The notes beneath the pieces are model-generated. The model was not told where the DNA came from and did no database searches. It worked only from the letters and a program-made list of their open reading frames with translations. 64,000 bases of DNA from Ktedonobacteraceae bacterium (lineage in GTDB: Bacteria; Chloroflexota; Ktedonobacteria; Ktedonobacterales; Ktedonobacteraceae). The translations under genes were made by a program, and so were the position numbers. The DNA lies in assembly GCA_035653615.1 (NCBI GenBank), contig DASRBN010000003.1, positions 62,001-126,000 on the forward strand, read 5' to 3'. Positions 35,075 to 43,431 of this stretch are shown here, in pieces. The first letter of the stretch is position 1. Each line of letters begins with the position of its first letter.

Positions 35075-36511
35075 ATGATAACTGAGCAACTGGTGATCGG
35101 CGGAGAGCGCGTTTCCGCCGCGGATGGTAAAACCTTTTCCGTCATCGAGCCGGGGACGGGCGCTCCTTTTGCTGAAGTGGCTGAGGCTGGCCCCGGAGAT
35201 GTCGAGCGGGCGGTACAGGTAGCTTGCAGAGCATTTGAAAGCGGGCAGTGGCCGCGTCTCAGCGCGACGGCTCGCGGGAGAATACTGCTGAAGGCCTCGA
35301 CCATTGTGCGGGGACGCCTGGAAGAAATCGCAGTGATCGAGGCACGTAATGCAGGCAAGCCCATCCGCGATGCGCGCGATGAGATTGGCCTTGTGGCCGC
35401 GGTCCTCGAATACTGGGGCGGTGCCGCTAACAAGATTTTTGGTGAGACCATTCCAGTGCAGGATGCCGGTCTCGAAGTTACCCTGCGGGAGCCGGTAGGC
35501 GTGTGTGCCCTCATCACCCCCTGGAACTTCCCGCTCGTAATCGCATCGTGGAAGATCGCGCCTGCCCTCGCCTGTGGCAATACCGTTGTGGTGAAACCAG
35601 CCCAGCTCACGCCGCTTTCAGTGCTGGCATTGGCCAATATTTTAATGGAAGCCGGGCTGCCACCGGGCGTTATCTCCGTGCTGCCTGGGCCTGGCTCCGT
35701 CACCGGCGATGCGCTGGTCAGGCATCCCCAGGTGGGGAAAGTCTCGTTTACCGGCTCGACGGAAGTTGGCTCGCACATCATGCGCCTGTGCGCGGACAAT
35801 ATCACGCGTGTCTCCCTCGAACTTGGCGGCAAGGCGGCGAATGTCGTATTTGCCGATGCTGATCTGAACCGCTGCATTGAATCTTCTCTATTCGCCGTCT
35901 TCGGCAACTGCGGCCAGGACTGCTGCGCGCGTTCCCGCATCCTGGTTGAGCGCCCAATCTATGAGGAGTTCGTCGAACGCTTCTCGCGACGGGTGGAAGA
36001 TCTCAAGGTCGGTAATCCTCTGCATGAAGAGACGGAGATCGGTTCGCTCATCTCGGCAGGCCAGCGCCAGCGTTCGCTGGATTATATCGCGCTTGGGCAG
36101 GAAGAGGGAGCGAGGCTGGTAGCCGGTGGAACCATTCCAGATGATGAGAGCGGATTTTTTCTGCGCCCGGCGGTACTTACAAGCACCGATAACGGGCTGC
36201 GGGTTAACCAGGAAGAGATATTCGGGCCGGTCGTCAGTATCATTCCTTTCGATACAGAGGAAGAGGCAGTGCGTATGGCCAACGATACAGTCTATGGTCT
36301 GGCAGGTTCCATATGGACGCAGAATCTTGGCCGCGCCATTCGCGTTGCCAAGGGCATACGCGCCGGAGTCCTCTCCGTCAATTCCAATCACAGCGTGCAT
36401 ACGGAGGCGCCATTTGGTGGCTACAAAAAGAGCGGCATTGGACGCGAAATGGGTATGCATGCCGTGCAACTGTTTACGGAAGTAAAGAGCGTGTTCTTTT
36501 CGCAGGACTAG
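35075..36511 (+). CDS. NAD(P)-dependent aldehyde dehydrogenase
   Basis: The protein has about 478 residues from ATG 35075, with AAGGAG eleven bases upstream; the frame is open to 34985 but overlaps the terminator stem. It is a standard ALDH fold: P-W-N-F-P-L, NAD-binding F-T-G-S-T-E-V-G, catalytic Glu in L-E-L-G-G-K and catalytic Cys in G-N-C-G-Q-D-C-C. The E-E-I-F-G-P-V and G-Y-K-K-S-G-I-G-R-E blocks are present. Two cysteines in a row (C-C) at the active site resemble betaine-aldehyde/gamma-aminobutyraldehyde dehydrogenase relatives. The substrate is not fixed. Confidence 0.9.
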   Translation: MITEQLVIGGERVSAADGKTFSVIEPGTGAPFAEVAEAGPGDVERAVQVACRAFESGQWPRLSATARGRILLKASTIVRGRLEEIAVIEARNAGKPIRDARDEIGLVAAVLEYWGGAANKIFGETIPVQDAGLEVTLREPVGVCALITPWNFPLVIASWKIAPALACGNTVVVKPAQLTPLSVLALANILMEAGLPPGVISVLPGPGSVTGDALVRHPQVGKVSFTGSTEVGSHIMRLCADNITRVSLELGGKAANVVFADADLNRCIESSLFAVFGNCGQDCCARSRILVERPIYEEFVERFSRRVEDLKVGNPLHEETEIGSLISAGQRQRSLDYIALGQEEGARLVAGGTIPDDESGFFLRPAVLTSTDNGLRVNQEEIFGPVVSIIPFDTEEEAVRMANDTVYGLAGSIWTQNLGRAIRVAKGIRAGVLSVNSNHSVHTEAPFGGYKKSGIGREMGMHAVQLFTEVKSVFFSQD

Positions 36512-36538
36512 TTTCTCAATCTCTATGCTATTCGTGTG

Positions 36539-36605
36539 AGCCTGGTGAATCTTTCCAATCAAATAGGGGTAATCCTGTAGGGACAGTGCCTGGTGCCTGT
36601 CCTGG
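36539..36605. repeat. Family C (CCTGGTGAATCTTTCC) plus family A half-copy
   Basis: CCTGGTGAATCTTTCCAATC is close to the two units at 17270-17320. It is followed by CTGTAGGGACAGTGCCTGGT, the left arm of family A. It lies in the 580-base region between the aldehyde dehydrogenase and the T-box leader; the right-hand part of that region is the leader itself. Confidence 0.65.
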
Positions 36606-36725
36606 AACCGCTATCAAGATGCAAGCAATGGGTGATGCCTCGTATTTTATCCTGTTTTGCCTGCGCGAGTAAGTATTTCGCTGCTGAATTCACTCGATTT
36701 GCGGGTGGACGTTAGTCAATTGCGC

Positions 36726-36754
36726 TTGACAGGGTTATTAAAATCATGTATCCT
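36726..36754 (+). promoter_or_regulatory. Sigma70-type promoter of the proS operon
   Basis: TTGACA at 36726-36731 and TATCCT at 36749-36754 with a 17-base spacer, immediately upstream of the T-box leader. The spacing and -35 match are near consensus. Confidence 0.7.
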
Positions 36755-37045
36755 ACATACAATCAACTGAAGACCGAAAACGCAACGATCAGGATCAGTA
36801 GACGAAAGCGCAGTCAAATAGCGAACCGGGAGAGTGCAAGCCGGTAGATACAGCGCCCGCCGAACCCACCTGAGAGCGCCGGCGAATCACAAGCTGGCCG
36901 GTACCTCACCGTTATCTTGAGGCGCGGTTGCATCACATTCGACCGTATGAGAGGAGTTGTGCTTCGCGGCATAACTCAATTGAGGTGGTACCACGGGCAA
37001 CATTCAGGCTCGTCCTTGCACAAGGACGAGTTTTTTTATGGCATT
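36755..37045 (+). promoter_or_regulatory. T-box riboswitch (tRNA-Pro sensing) upstream of proS
   Basis: The T-box core is seen at about 36981-36996: TTGAGGTGGTACCACG, with the TGGT antiacceptor that pairs with a tRNA ending in ACCA. Upstream lies a folded leader of about 220 bases, including GAACCGGGAGAGTGCAAGCC, a T-box-like stem I/II pattern. Downstream is a terminator helix (37010-37031) with a T-run. The first gene is a prolyl-tRNA synthetase, so uncharged tRNA-Pro should favour the antiterminator. A CCN specifier codon is expected in stem I (CCC or CCG occurs near 36885-36895) but its exact position was not fixed. Confidence 0.9.
37010..37038 (+). terminator. T-box terminator helix
   Basis: CTCGTCCTTG and CAAGGACGAG around a very short loop, followed by TTTTTTT. 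It competes with the antiterminator formed with the T-box sequence. Confidence 0.85.
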
Positions 37046-37093
37046 TTTTAGGCGAGATGGTTCATCTAATCAATTAATGAAGGAGAACACGTA

Positions 37094-38545
37094 ATGGCAG
37101 AATCAGAAAAGTTTGTTGAAGAGATTGTTGACCAGGAGGATGATTTTTCGCTCTGGTATAACCAGGTCGTGCGTAAGGCCGAACTCGCCGACTATTCACC
37201 CGTGCGCGGCTGCATGATTATCCGCCCGTATGGCTACGCGATCTGGGAAAATTTGCAGCGCCTGCTCGATGCCCGTTTCAAAGAGACCGGCGTCGTCAAC
37301 GCCTACTTTCCCCTGCTCATCCCACGCAGCTTTCTGGAGCGCGAGGCCGAACACGTCAAGGGCTTTGCGCCGGAGGTTGCCTGGGTCACACGCGGCGGCG
37401 GCGAAGAATTGGAGGAGCCGCTGGCAATTCGTCCCACCAGCGAGACCATCATTGGCCACACCTACGCAAAGTGGATTCAGAGCTATCGCGACCTGCCCAT
37501 CTTGATCAACCAGTGGAATAACGTTATGCGCTGGGAGAAACGCACCATCCTCTTCCTGCGCACGGCAGAATTTCTCTGGCAGGAGGGTCACACCGCCCAT
37601 CGCACACTCGAAGAAGCCGAGGAGCGCACGTTGCAGATGCTCGAAGTCTATCGTTCCTTTGCCGAAGAGGACGCTGCCATGCCCGTTATTGCCGGGCGCA
37701 AGAGTGAGAACGAGAAGTTCGCCGGCGCGTTGCGTACCTACAGCATCGAAGCACTGATGGAAGACGGCAAGGCGCTGCAGGCTGGAACCAGTCACAACCT
37801 GGGCCACAACTTCGCACGGAGCTTCGATATTCAATTCCTGGATGCCGATGGACAGCGCAAATACTGCGCCACCACCAGCTGGGGCATGAGCACGCGCATG
37901 ATCGGCGGCATCATCATGGTGCATGGTGATAAGTCCGGCCTCATCCTGCCCCCTCGCCTCGCGCCTTACCAGGTCGTCATCGTCCCCATCTGGCGCAGCG
38001 ATAGCGAAAAGTCGGCGGTCGGCGAAATGGTCGAGCGGCTGGAAAAACTGCTCAAAGGCAAGGTTCGCTTCCACGTCGATAGAAGCGAGAACACGCCTGG
38101 CTGGAAGTATAACGAATGGGAACTGCGCGGCGTGCCTGTGCGCATGGAGGTCGGGCCGCGTGATGTGAAAAACGAGAGCGTCATGCTCGTACGTCGCGAC
38201 AATCGCGCCAAAGAATCGGTGAAGGTCGAAGCCCTGCAAACGCGCCTGCCGGAACTGCTGGAGGAAGTGCAGTCTGCGCTCTTCCAACGCGCCGTCGAAT
38301 TCCGCGACAAAAATACGCACTATACCGAAGACTACGAAGAATTCAAGCGCATCATCGCCGAGGACCGCGGTTTCGTGCGTGTGAAATGGGCCGAGGACAG
38401 CGAGGCCGAACTGGCCATCAAGGAAGAGACCAAAGCCACCCTGCGCGTCATCCCATTCGATCAACCCGCGGGTGGAGTCAAGGGCAAGGCCATCTACACC
38501 GGCAAACCGGCCACCTGCGAAGCGATTTTTGCGCGAGCGTATTAG
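37094..38545 (+). CDS. proS: Prolyl-tRNA synthetase, archaeal/eukaryotic (type 3) class
   Basis: This 483-residue class II synthetase starts at ATG 37094 behind GAAGGAG. It is of the ProS type 3 class: N-terminal Y-N-Q-V-V-R-K-A-E-L-A-D-Y-S-P-V-R-G-C-M, motif 2 V-M-R-W-E-K-R-T-I-L-F-L-R-T-A-E-F, then W-Q-E-G-H-T-A-H, and motif 3 W-G-M-S-T-R-M-I-G-G. The C-terminal zinc-like domain ends in C-E-A-I-F-A-R-A-Y. The bacterial editing insertion (INS) is absent. It charges tRNA-Pro with proline. It is the first gene of the T-box operon, followed by csaA and a second proS of the other class. Confidence 0.94.
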   Translation: MAESEKFVEEIVDQEDDFSLWYNQVVRKAELADYSPVRGCMIIRPYGYAIWENLQRLLDARFKETGVVNAYFPLLIPRSFLEREAEHVKGFAPEVAWVTRGGGEELEEPLAIRPTSETIIGHTYAKWIQSYRDLPILINQWNNVMRWEKRTILFLRTAEFLWQEGHTAHRTLEEAEERTLQMLEVYRSFAEEDAAMPVIAGRKSENEKFAGALRTYSIEALMEDGKALQAGTSHNLGHNFARSFDIQFLDADGQRKYCATTSWGMSTRMIGGIIMVHGDKSGLILPPRLAPYQVVIVPIWRSDSEKSAVGEMVERLEKLLKGKVRFHVDRSENTPGWKYNEWELRGVPVRMEVGPRDVKNESVMLVRRDNRAKESVKVEALQTRLPELLEEVQSALFQRAVEFRDKNTHYTEDYEEFKRIIAEDRGFVRVKWAEDSEAELAIKEETKATLRVIPFDQPAGGVKGKAIYTGKPATCEAIFARAY

Positions 38546-38557
38546 GCGAGAACAACC

Positions 38558-38887
38558 ATGATTACCTATAGCGATTTTGAGAAGGTCGATATTCGCGTCG
38601 GCAAAATAGTGCAGGTGGAGGATTTCCCACAGGCACGCAAGCCTGCATACAAGCTGAGCATCGACTTTGGGCTGGAAATCGGCATCAAACGTTCATCGGC
38701 CCAGATCACCAACTATAGCAAAGAGGAATTGCTGGGAAAACTGGTCATGGGCGTCGTCAATTTTCCACCACGGCAAATTGGCCCATTTTTCTCGGAAGTA
38801 TTAACGCTTGGTGTTCCTGACGGCGACGGTAATGTCATTCTCTTAAGCCCAACAAGGGATGTTCCCCTGGGAGGGCGGATGTTTTAG
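38558..38887 (+). CDS. csaA: CsaA-like tRNA-binding protein
   Basis: This 109-residue OB-fold protein of the EMAPII/CsaA type starts at ATG 38558, 12 bases after the first proS. Family motifs: F-E-K-V-D-I-R-V-G-K-I, F-P-Q-A-R-K-P-A-Y-K-L, R-S-S-A-Q-I-T and the C-terminal L-G-G-R-M-F. CsaA dimers bind tRNA elbows and show chaperone activity. Being sandwiched between two prolyl-tRNA synthetase genes suggests it acts in trans as a tRNA-binding accessory for one or both; this is inference. Confidence 0.92.
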   Translation: MITYSDFEKVDIRVGKIVQVEDFPQARKPAYKLSIDFGLEIGIKRSSAQITNYSKEELLGKLVMGVVNFPPRQIGPFFSEVLTLGVPDGDGNVILLSPTRDVPLGGRMF

Positions 38888-38898
38888 GAGGAAGCGTC

Positions 38899-40659
38899 AT
38901 GCGAGTAACTGAACTACTCTCGAAAACGCAGCGCGAAGCTCCCCGCGACAGCGAAGGCGGCAACCAGGAGCTACTCGTGCGGGCAGGTTTTGTACGCCAG
39001 CTTACCTCTGGCGTCTACACCTACCTGCCACTGGGCTATCGTGTCATGCACAAAATTATGGAGATTGTGCGTGAGGAGATGGAGCGCGTCGGCGGGCAGG
39101 AGGTCATTTTGCCCATCATTCAACCGATGGAACTGTGGGAGAAACAGCCTGCTGATGGGCACCCTGGGCGTGCCGAAAAAATGGGCGATATCCTCTTCAA
39201 GCTCAAGGACCGCAGGGGACGCGATATGGTGCTGGCTCCGACGCACGAAGAGGTCATCACCTCCCTGGTAGCCGAGTTTGTGCGCAGCTATCGCGACCTG
39301 CCGCAGCTCATCTACCAGATCAACACCAAGTTTCGTGACGAGCCACGACCGCGTGGAGGACTGCTGCGCAATCGTGAATTCATCATGAAGGACCTCTACA
39401 GCTTCGATGCCGATTTTGAGGGATTGGAACTCAGCTATCAGGCCATGGCCGAGGCGTATCGCCGCGCCTTTACACGTTGCGGATTAAAGTTTATCGCTAT
39501 AGAGGCCGACAGCGGCGCAATTGGCGGCAAGGATTCGCAGGAATTCATCGCCATCACGGAGGCTGGCGAAGATGATGCCATAGTATGTGACAGGTGTCGC
39601 TATGCCGCGAATCGCGAGAAGGCCGAGTTTGTACGTATCGAGCTTCCGCGAGAGCCAGAGGCGGCGTTGGAGGAGGTGTATACGCCCGGCACCACCACCA
39701 TAAGCGACCTGGCAAACTTCCTGCACATTCCCGAGGCGAAGACCATCAAAGCCGTCTGCTATGTCGCGGGTGGCAGGCTCGTACTCGCTATTGTGCGCGG
39801 CGATCTGGAGATTAACGAAGTCAAACTGACCAACGCGCTCTACCACGCGGGCATCAATGCCGCGGATTTACACCTGGCAACGCCGCAAGAGCTTGAGAAA
39901 GCCGGAATCGTTGCCGGCTATACCTCGCCGGTTGGCAAAGACGAACGCGTATTCATCATTGCCGATTCCTCGCTAAAGATGGGCAACAACTTTGTCGCGG
40001 GAGCTAATCGCGTTGATCATCACATCAAAAATGTGAACTATCCGCTAGATTTTCGGGTCGATGAATGGGAGGATATCGCCTCCGCTTATGTGGGTGCGAC
40101 CTGCGCGCGCTGCGGTGGGACGCTACGGGCCGTTCGCGGCACCGAGGTGGGCCACATCTTTAAGGTAGGGACGCAGTACAGCGACCTGTTCAATGTTACC
40201 TACCTGGACGCGGAAGGGATAGCGCATCCAATCGTGATGGGTACCTACGGTATGGGTATCGGGCGCATGATGGCAGCCGTGGTCGAACAATCCCACGACG
40301 AGAAGGGCATCACGTGGCCAATTACCATCGCACCCTACCAGGTCATGCTGATCGGCCTTGATCTCGACAAACAGGAAAATCTGATGGCGGCCGAGCATGT
40401 CTACAGCTACGCGCTGGCTGCGGGCATCGAAATCCTCTACGATGACCGTTCCGAGAGCGCTGGCGTCAAGTTGAAAGATGCTGACCTGCTTGGTATACCG
40501 GTACGAGTGGTCGCCAGTAGCCGTTCGCTGAAAAATGGAGGCGTCGAAATCAAAATGCGCAGGCGTGATGAGACTCGCATCGTCTCCTTACAAGAATCAA
40601 TCCTTGCCATCAAGGAGGAAATCTGGCGTGCGACAGCGTCCATAAACGCCAGAGTATGA
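38899..40659 (+). CDS. proS: Prolyl-tRNA synthetase, bacterial class with INS editing domain
   Basis: This 586-residue enzyme starts at ATG 38899, 11 bases after csaA, with TAGGAGGAAG upstream. Motif 1 is around T-S-G-V-Y-T-Y-L-P-L-G-Y-R, motif 2 F-R-D-E-P-R-P-R-G-G-L-L-R, then F-I-M-K-D-L-Y-S-F-D, and motif 3 Y-G-M-G-I-G-R-M-M-A. Residues about 230-395 are a YbaK-like INS editing domain (V-C-Y-V-A-G-G-R-L-V-L-A-I-V-R-G-D and G-N-N-F-V-A-G-A). All catalytic motifs are intact, so this is a second, functional-looking ProRS of the other evolutionary class in the same operon. The stop codon lies inside a 27-bp hairpin. Confidence 0.94.
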   Translation: MRVTELLSKTQREAPRDSEGGNQELLVRAGFVRQLTSGVYTYLPLGYRVMHKIMEIVREEMERVGGQEVILPIIQPMELWEKQPADGHPGRAEKMGDILFKLKDRRGRDMVLAPTHEEVITSLVAEFVRSYRDLPQLIYQINTKFRDEPRPRGGLLRNREFIMKDLYSFDADFEGLELSYQAMAEAYRRAFTRCGLKFIAIEADSGAIGGKDSQEFIAITEAGEDDAIVCDRCRYAANREKAEFVRIELPREPEAALEEVYTPGTTTISDLANFLHIPEAKTIKAVCYVAGGRLVLAIVRGDLEINEVKLTNALYHAGINAADLHLATPQELEKAGIVAGYTSPVGKDERVFIIADSSLKMGNNFVAGANRVDHHIKNVNYPLDFRVDEWEDIASAYVGATCARCGGTLRAVRGTEVGHIFKVGTQYSDLFNVTYLDAEGIAHPIVMGTYGMGIGRMMAAVVEQSHDEKGITWPITIAPYQVMLIGLDLDKQENLMAAEHVYSYALAAGIEILYDDRSESAGVKLKDADLLGIPVRVVASSRSLKNGGVEIKMRRRDETRIVSLQESILAIKEEIWRATASINARV

Positions 40660-40720
40660 TGGATGAGTTTTGCTTTAATCCCTCCGGCGGGGAGATTAAA
40701 GCAAAACTCATCCATCATAC
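40654..40720 (+). terminator. 27-bp perfect hairpin ending the proS operon
   Basis: GTATGATGGATGAGTTTTGC begins the left arm, 40654-40680, which is exactly complementary to 40694-40720. The TGA stop of the second proS gene (40657-40659) is part of the stem. It also overlaps the stop end of the convergent (SP)n gene. The core ATGAGTT is shared with the hairpin at 3745-3825. Confidence 0.8.
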
Positions 40721-41206
40721 CTCTCTAGAATAAAAAACAAACAGGATGATACCCGTCACTATCAAAATGATACCTAACCCTGCCATAGCGAAAAGCAGGG
40801 CCGTGTTAGGTCCACCGCCGTTCGTATTGCCACCCGTCCCATTTGTTGGCGTAGGTGTAGCCGTAGGAGTTGCTGTAGGCGTGGCCGTCGGCGACGGAGT
40901 CGGCGATGGTGAGGGCGAGGGAGACGGCGATGGCGAGGGAGACGGAGACGGCGATGGCGATGGAGATGGTGAGGGAGACGGAGATGGGGATGGTGAGGGA
41001 GACGGAGATGGTGAGGGAGACGGGGATGGCGAAGGTGAGCCTACGATTGGTGAGCTGACTTCCTTGTTTTCATATTGAAAAGAGCCACGACCGCCAGGGA
41101 CAGCGCCTGTTGCATAGGTGCGCGGTATGAGTATGCCAACGAATGCCAGCAAGCAGAAGCCACAGCATACCAGTAAAAAGAAACAGCGAAATATTTTTGG
41201 CAACAT
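40715..41206 (-). CDS. Surface protein with Ser-Pro dipeptide repeat and C-terminal membrane anchor
   Basis: The protein has about 163 residues from ATG 41206 (GAGAGG upstream). It has an N-terminal signal ([16 protein letters not shown]), a central run of more than 20 S-P dipeptides followed by T-P/A-T-P units, a short G/N-rich stretch, and a C-terminal membrane helix with a positively charged end. The S-P repeat would make a rigid extended rod through the cell wall. The opposite strand shows an equally long open frame of G/D/E only because of the repeat; it is not a gene. Confidence 0.75.
   Translation of the reverse strand: MLPKIFRCFFLLVCCGFCLLAFVGILIPRTYATGAVPGGRGSFQYENKEVSSPIVGSPSPSPSPSPSPSPSPSPSPSPSPSPSPSPSPSPSPSPSPSPSPSPTPSPTATPTATPTATPTPTNGTGGNTNGGGPNTALLFAMAGLGIILIVTGIILFVFYSREV
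40880..41035. repeat. Minisatellite encoding the Ser-Pro repeat
   Basis: Tandem 6-base units of the type GGAGAY or GGYGAK repeated over roughly 150 bases. The unit coding for S-P is degenerate at third positions, so copy number may change by slippage. Confidence 0.8.
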
Positions 41207-41282
41207 AAAACAACCTCTCACAACACACAAAAATAGATTCTATACTACAAACGTTATGTTGCGGAGAGTTGTAACGCGCCGC

Positions 41283-42029
41283 TCATTGTCCCTGCTTGCT
41301 GCGCTGCCGGAATGCCTCGTAAAGTGCAATGCTACCCGCTACTGCCGCGTTGAGCGAGTTGATCTGCCCGCGCATCGGCAGCTTCACCAGCAGGTCGCAG
41401 TGTTCGCGCACCAACCGGCTGATGCCCTTGCCCTCGTTACCAACGACGAGCGCCAGTGGACCCGCCAGATCGGCCTGGTCATATTTGGTTTTGGCCTCTC
41501 CAACCAGCCCGATGACCCAGATATTCTGTTTCTTCAGGTAATCGATAGTGCGTGTAAGGTTGGTCTCCTGGGCGATGAGGAGATGCTCGGTCGCCCCAGC
41601 CGAGCTTTTGACGACTGTGGCATTGATTTCCGCGGCGTGATGCAGGGGTAGAACAACCCCATGCACGCCGACTGCCTCAGCTGTGCGCAATAGCGAGCCA
41701 AGATTGTTGACATCCTGAATCGCATCCAGGATGAGCAGGAAAGGCGCTTCATTTTTGCTACCAGCATAGGCGAGTATCTCATCCAGGCTCACATACTTGC
41801 GCGCTTCGACGATTGCCAGACAACCCTGGTGTACGGCTCCCTGGCTCAATTGATCGAGGCGCTGGCGTGGTACGGTTTCGACAGGAATATGCTTGCGTTC
41901 AGCTTCTTGCAGGATAGCAGCGATAGGAGAACTCTCGCGCTGTCCCTCGGCCAGCAGGATGCGTTTGATCCGGCGCGGCGAATGCAGCGTCTCCAAAACG
42001 GGATTGCGCCCCCAGATATATTCAGGCAT
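41283..42029 (-). CDS. rlmB: 23S rRNA (guanosine-2'-O-) methyltransferase RlmB (TrmH/SpoU family)
   Basis: The protein has about 248 residues from ATG 42029; ATG 42032 sits directly before it, and AAGGAG ends two bases before 42032. An N-terminal substrate-binding domain (Y-I-W-G-R-N-P-V-L-E-T-L) is followed by the SPOUT knot. Motif 1 is I-Q-D-V-N-N-L-G-S-L-L-R-T-A-E, motif 2 L-V-V-G-N-E-G-K-G-I-S-R-L-V and motif 3 L-P-M-R-G-Q-I-N-S-L-N-A-A-V-A. It methylates the ribose of G2251 (E. coli numbering) in 23S rRNA. It follows the hydrolase gene on the same strand with a ten-base gap. Confidence 0.93.
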   Translation of the reverse strand: MPEYIWGRNPVLETLHSPRRIKRILLAEGQRESSPIAAILQEAERKHIPVETVPRQRLDQLSQGAVHQGCLAIVEARKYVSLDEILAYAGSKNEAPFLLILDAIQDVNNLGSLLRTAEAVGVHGVVLPLHHAAEINATVVKSSAGATEHLLIAQETNLTRTIDYLKKQNIWVIGLVGEAKTKYDQADLAGPLALVVGNEGKGISRLVREHCDLLVKLPMRGQINSLNAAVAGSIALYEAFRQRSKQGQ

Positions 42030-42039
42030 CATAACTCCT

Positions 42040-43062
42040 TCAATTTTCCCTGATATGCTCAACCACTTCACGAATTGCCTCAACCACCAGTTCGGGCTGC
42101 TCGATATGGATGATATGGCCGCTATTTTCGGCGATAATCAGCTTCCCCTGCGGTGAGAGCCTGGCCATCTCAGCCTGCATTTGCCGCCAGGATTCCTCGG
42201 CCTTTTCTATCTCCCGTTCCGACATCATGCCCTCGAACATATCGGGCTTGCCGTGTGAAAACACCACCAGCGGAAAATCGAACCGCGTGCAGGACGTCGC
42301 CATTCTGACGCTTTCTCCCATCCAATTGCTCTCCAGGGCAGCCGCGAGCAGCGTTTTACGCAGGCTTCCGGCCACCACCATTGGCTGGAACACTGCCGGC
42401 AAACCTCTCGCGAAATCCAGCGCCGCATCCACTCCTCGTAGTCGTATATAGAAACGAATCAGACCGGCCCGGTTGATGAGCGATAAGAGACGAAATTTGA
42501 CGCGATTCATCAGAATAAAATAGCGCAACTCGGCAGGATTATGCCGGGCTATGGTGGTAGGAATGGCATCGACCAGCACAAGACCCGCGACCTCGTCCGG
42601 ATACTCACCGGCATATACCGCCATGTTCAGTCCGCCAAAAGAGTGTCCAACCAGGAGGTATGGGCCGGGAATATTGGCATTTTTCAGCAGCGCATGCAGT
42701 TCTTTACTGATCTGGCGGCTGGTGCGAGGGTTAGGGCCGAGATCGCTCCAGGCATAGCCCGCGCGGTCGTAGATGCATACGCGAGTGAAGGTGGCAACCT
42801 TCGCCTGCACCAGGCTCCAGACCAGTGAAGTATGGCACAGGCCCGCGTCCATAACTACCGTAGGGCTGCCCTCACCGGAAGAGTAAATATGCAGCCGGTA
42901 GCCTCCAACATCCACCAGTTTGCCCAACGATGGATAGTGACGCGAATCTAGAAAGAGACTAATTGCTTGATAAATTGCTCCAGCCATGAATAAAGGGAGC
43001 AAGGATAAGGCGAATCCGGTGAAAAGATGCCTTATCCCTGCGCGGATAGCTTGAGTTCGCAT
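42040..43062 (-). CDS. Membrane-anchored alpha/beta hydrolase
   Basis: The protein has about 340 residues from ATG 43062; ATG 43119 is an alternative and neither has a clear ribosome site. One N-terminal hydrophobic helix (L-F-T-G-F-A-L-S-L-L-P-L-F-M-A-G-A) is followed by a standard alpha/beta hydrolase with the nucleophile elbow G-H-S-F-G-G. The oxyanion region has M-D-A-G-L-C-H, and the final catalytic histidine is probably in the N-S-G-H-I-I-H-I-E segment. The acid is not identified with certainty. It likely hydrolyses an ester or amide at the membrane. Confidence 0.85.
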   Translation of the reverse strand: MRTQAIRAGIRHLFTGFALSLLPLFMAGAIYQAISLFLDSRHYPSLGKLVDVGGYRLHIYSSGEGSPTVVMDAGLCHTSLVWSLVQAKVATFTRVCIYDRAGYAWSDLGPNPRTSRQISKELHALLKNANIPGPYLLVGHSFGGLNMAVYAGEYPDEVAGLVLVDAIPTTIARHNPAELRYFILMNRVKFRLLSLINRAGLIRFYIRLRGVDAALDFARGLPAVFQPMVVAGSLRKTLLAAALESNWMGESVRMATSCTRFDFPLVVFSHGKPDMFEGMMSEREIEKAEESWRQMQAEMARLSPQGKLIIAENSGHIIHIEQPELVVEAIREVVEHIREN

Positions 43063-43248
43063 GAGAAAGCCTGGCCGTCTACCTTTCTTGTTTCTGAGTG
43101 ATGTGTATGCGTATAGCATCTATCACTGAAGCGAACAAGTCAAGAGCAAGGTATCCCTCTGACTTCGATGTTTTGAGATCTCGCTGTAATTATCGTTGCC
43201 GGGATAAAAACGTTGCATAGAGTGCGGTTGCTTTGAAGACACAAAAAA

Positions 43249-43408
43249 AGCGCTGTCCCTAATGAATTTTCACCTGCAAAATTGCCATGTCATTCTGAGC
43301 GCAGCGAAGAATCTGCCTTCGTGGCCGCGGAGATTCTTCGCTGCGCTCAGAATGACATGGATCATCGATACGTACCGGTTGTGATTGTGAAAATTCATCA
43401 GGGCAGCG
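43249..43408. repeat. Composite palindromic element with 30-bp perfect internal arms
   Basis: Outer arms ATGAATTTTCAC (43262-43273) and GTGAAAATTCAT (43387-43398) are perfect complements. Inside, 43285-43314 (CCATGTCATTCTGAGCGCAG and ten further bases) pairs exactly with 43331-43360. Family A remnants CTGTCCCT and AGGGCAGCG flank the unit. The nested symmetry is that of a small MITE-like element. It lies in the 370-base region between two minus-strand genes and no gene is present there. Confidence 0.85.
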
Positions 43409-43431
43409 CCCGCAAACGGCATCGCTAGAGC

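Noticed and set aside
34846..35940. Long minus-strand frame opposite the aldehyde dehydrogenase
   Set aside because: Shadow of a well-conserved ALDH; no ribosome site.
37196..38464. Long minus-strand open frame opposite the first proS gene
   Set aside because: Produced by GC-rich third positions of proS; no start signal and no protein-like motifs.
40746..41078. Plus-strand open frame of Gly/Asp/Glu repeats opposite the Ser-Pro gene
   Set aside because: It is the mirror of the minisatellite, has no ribosome site, and the other strand has a signal peptide and membrane anchor.
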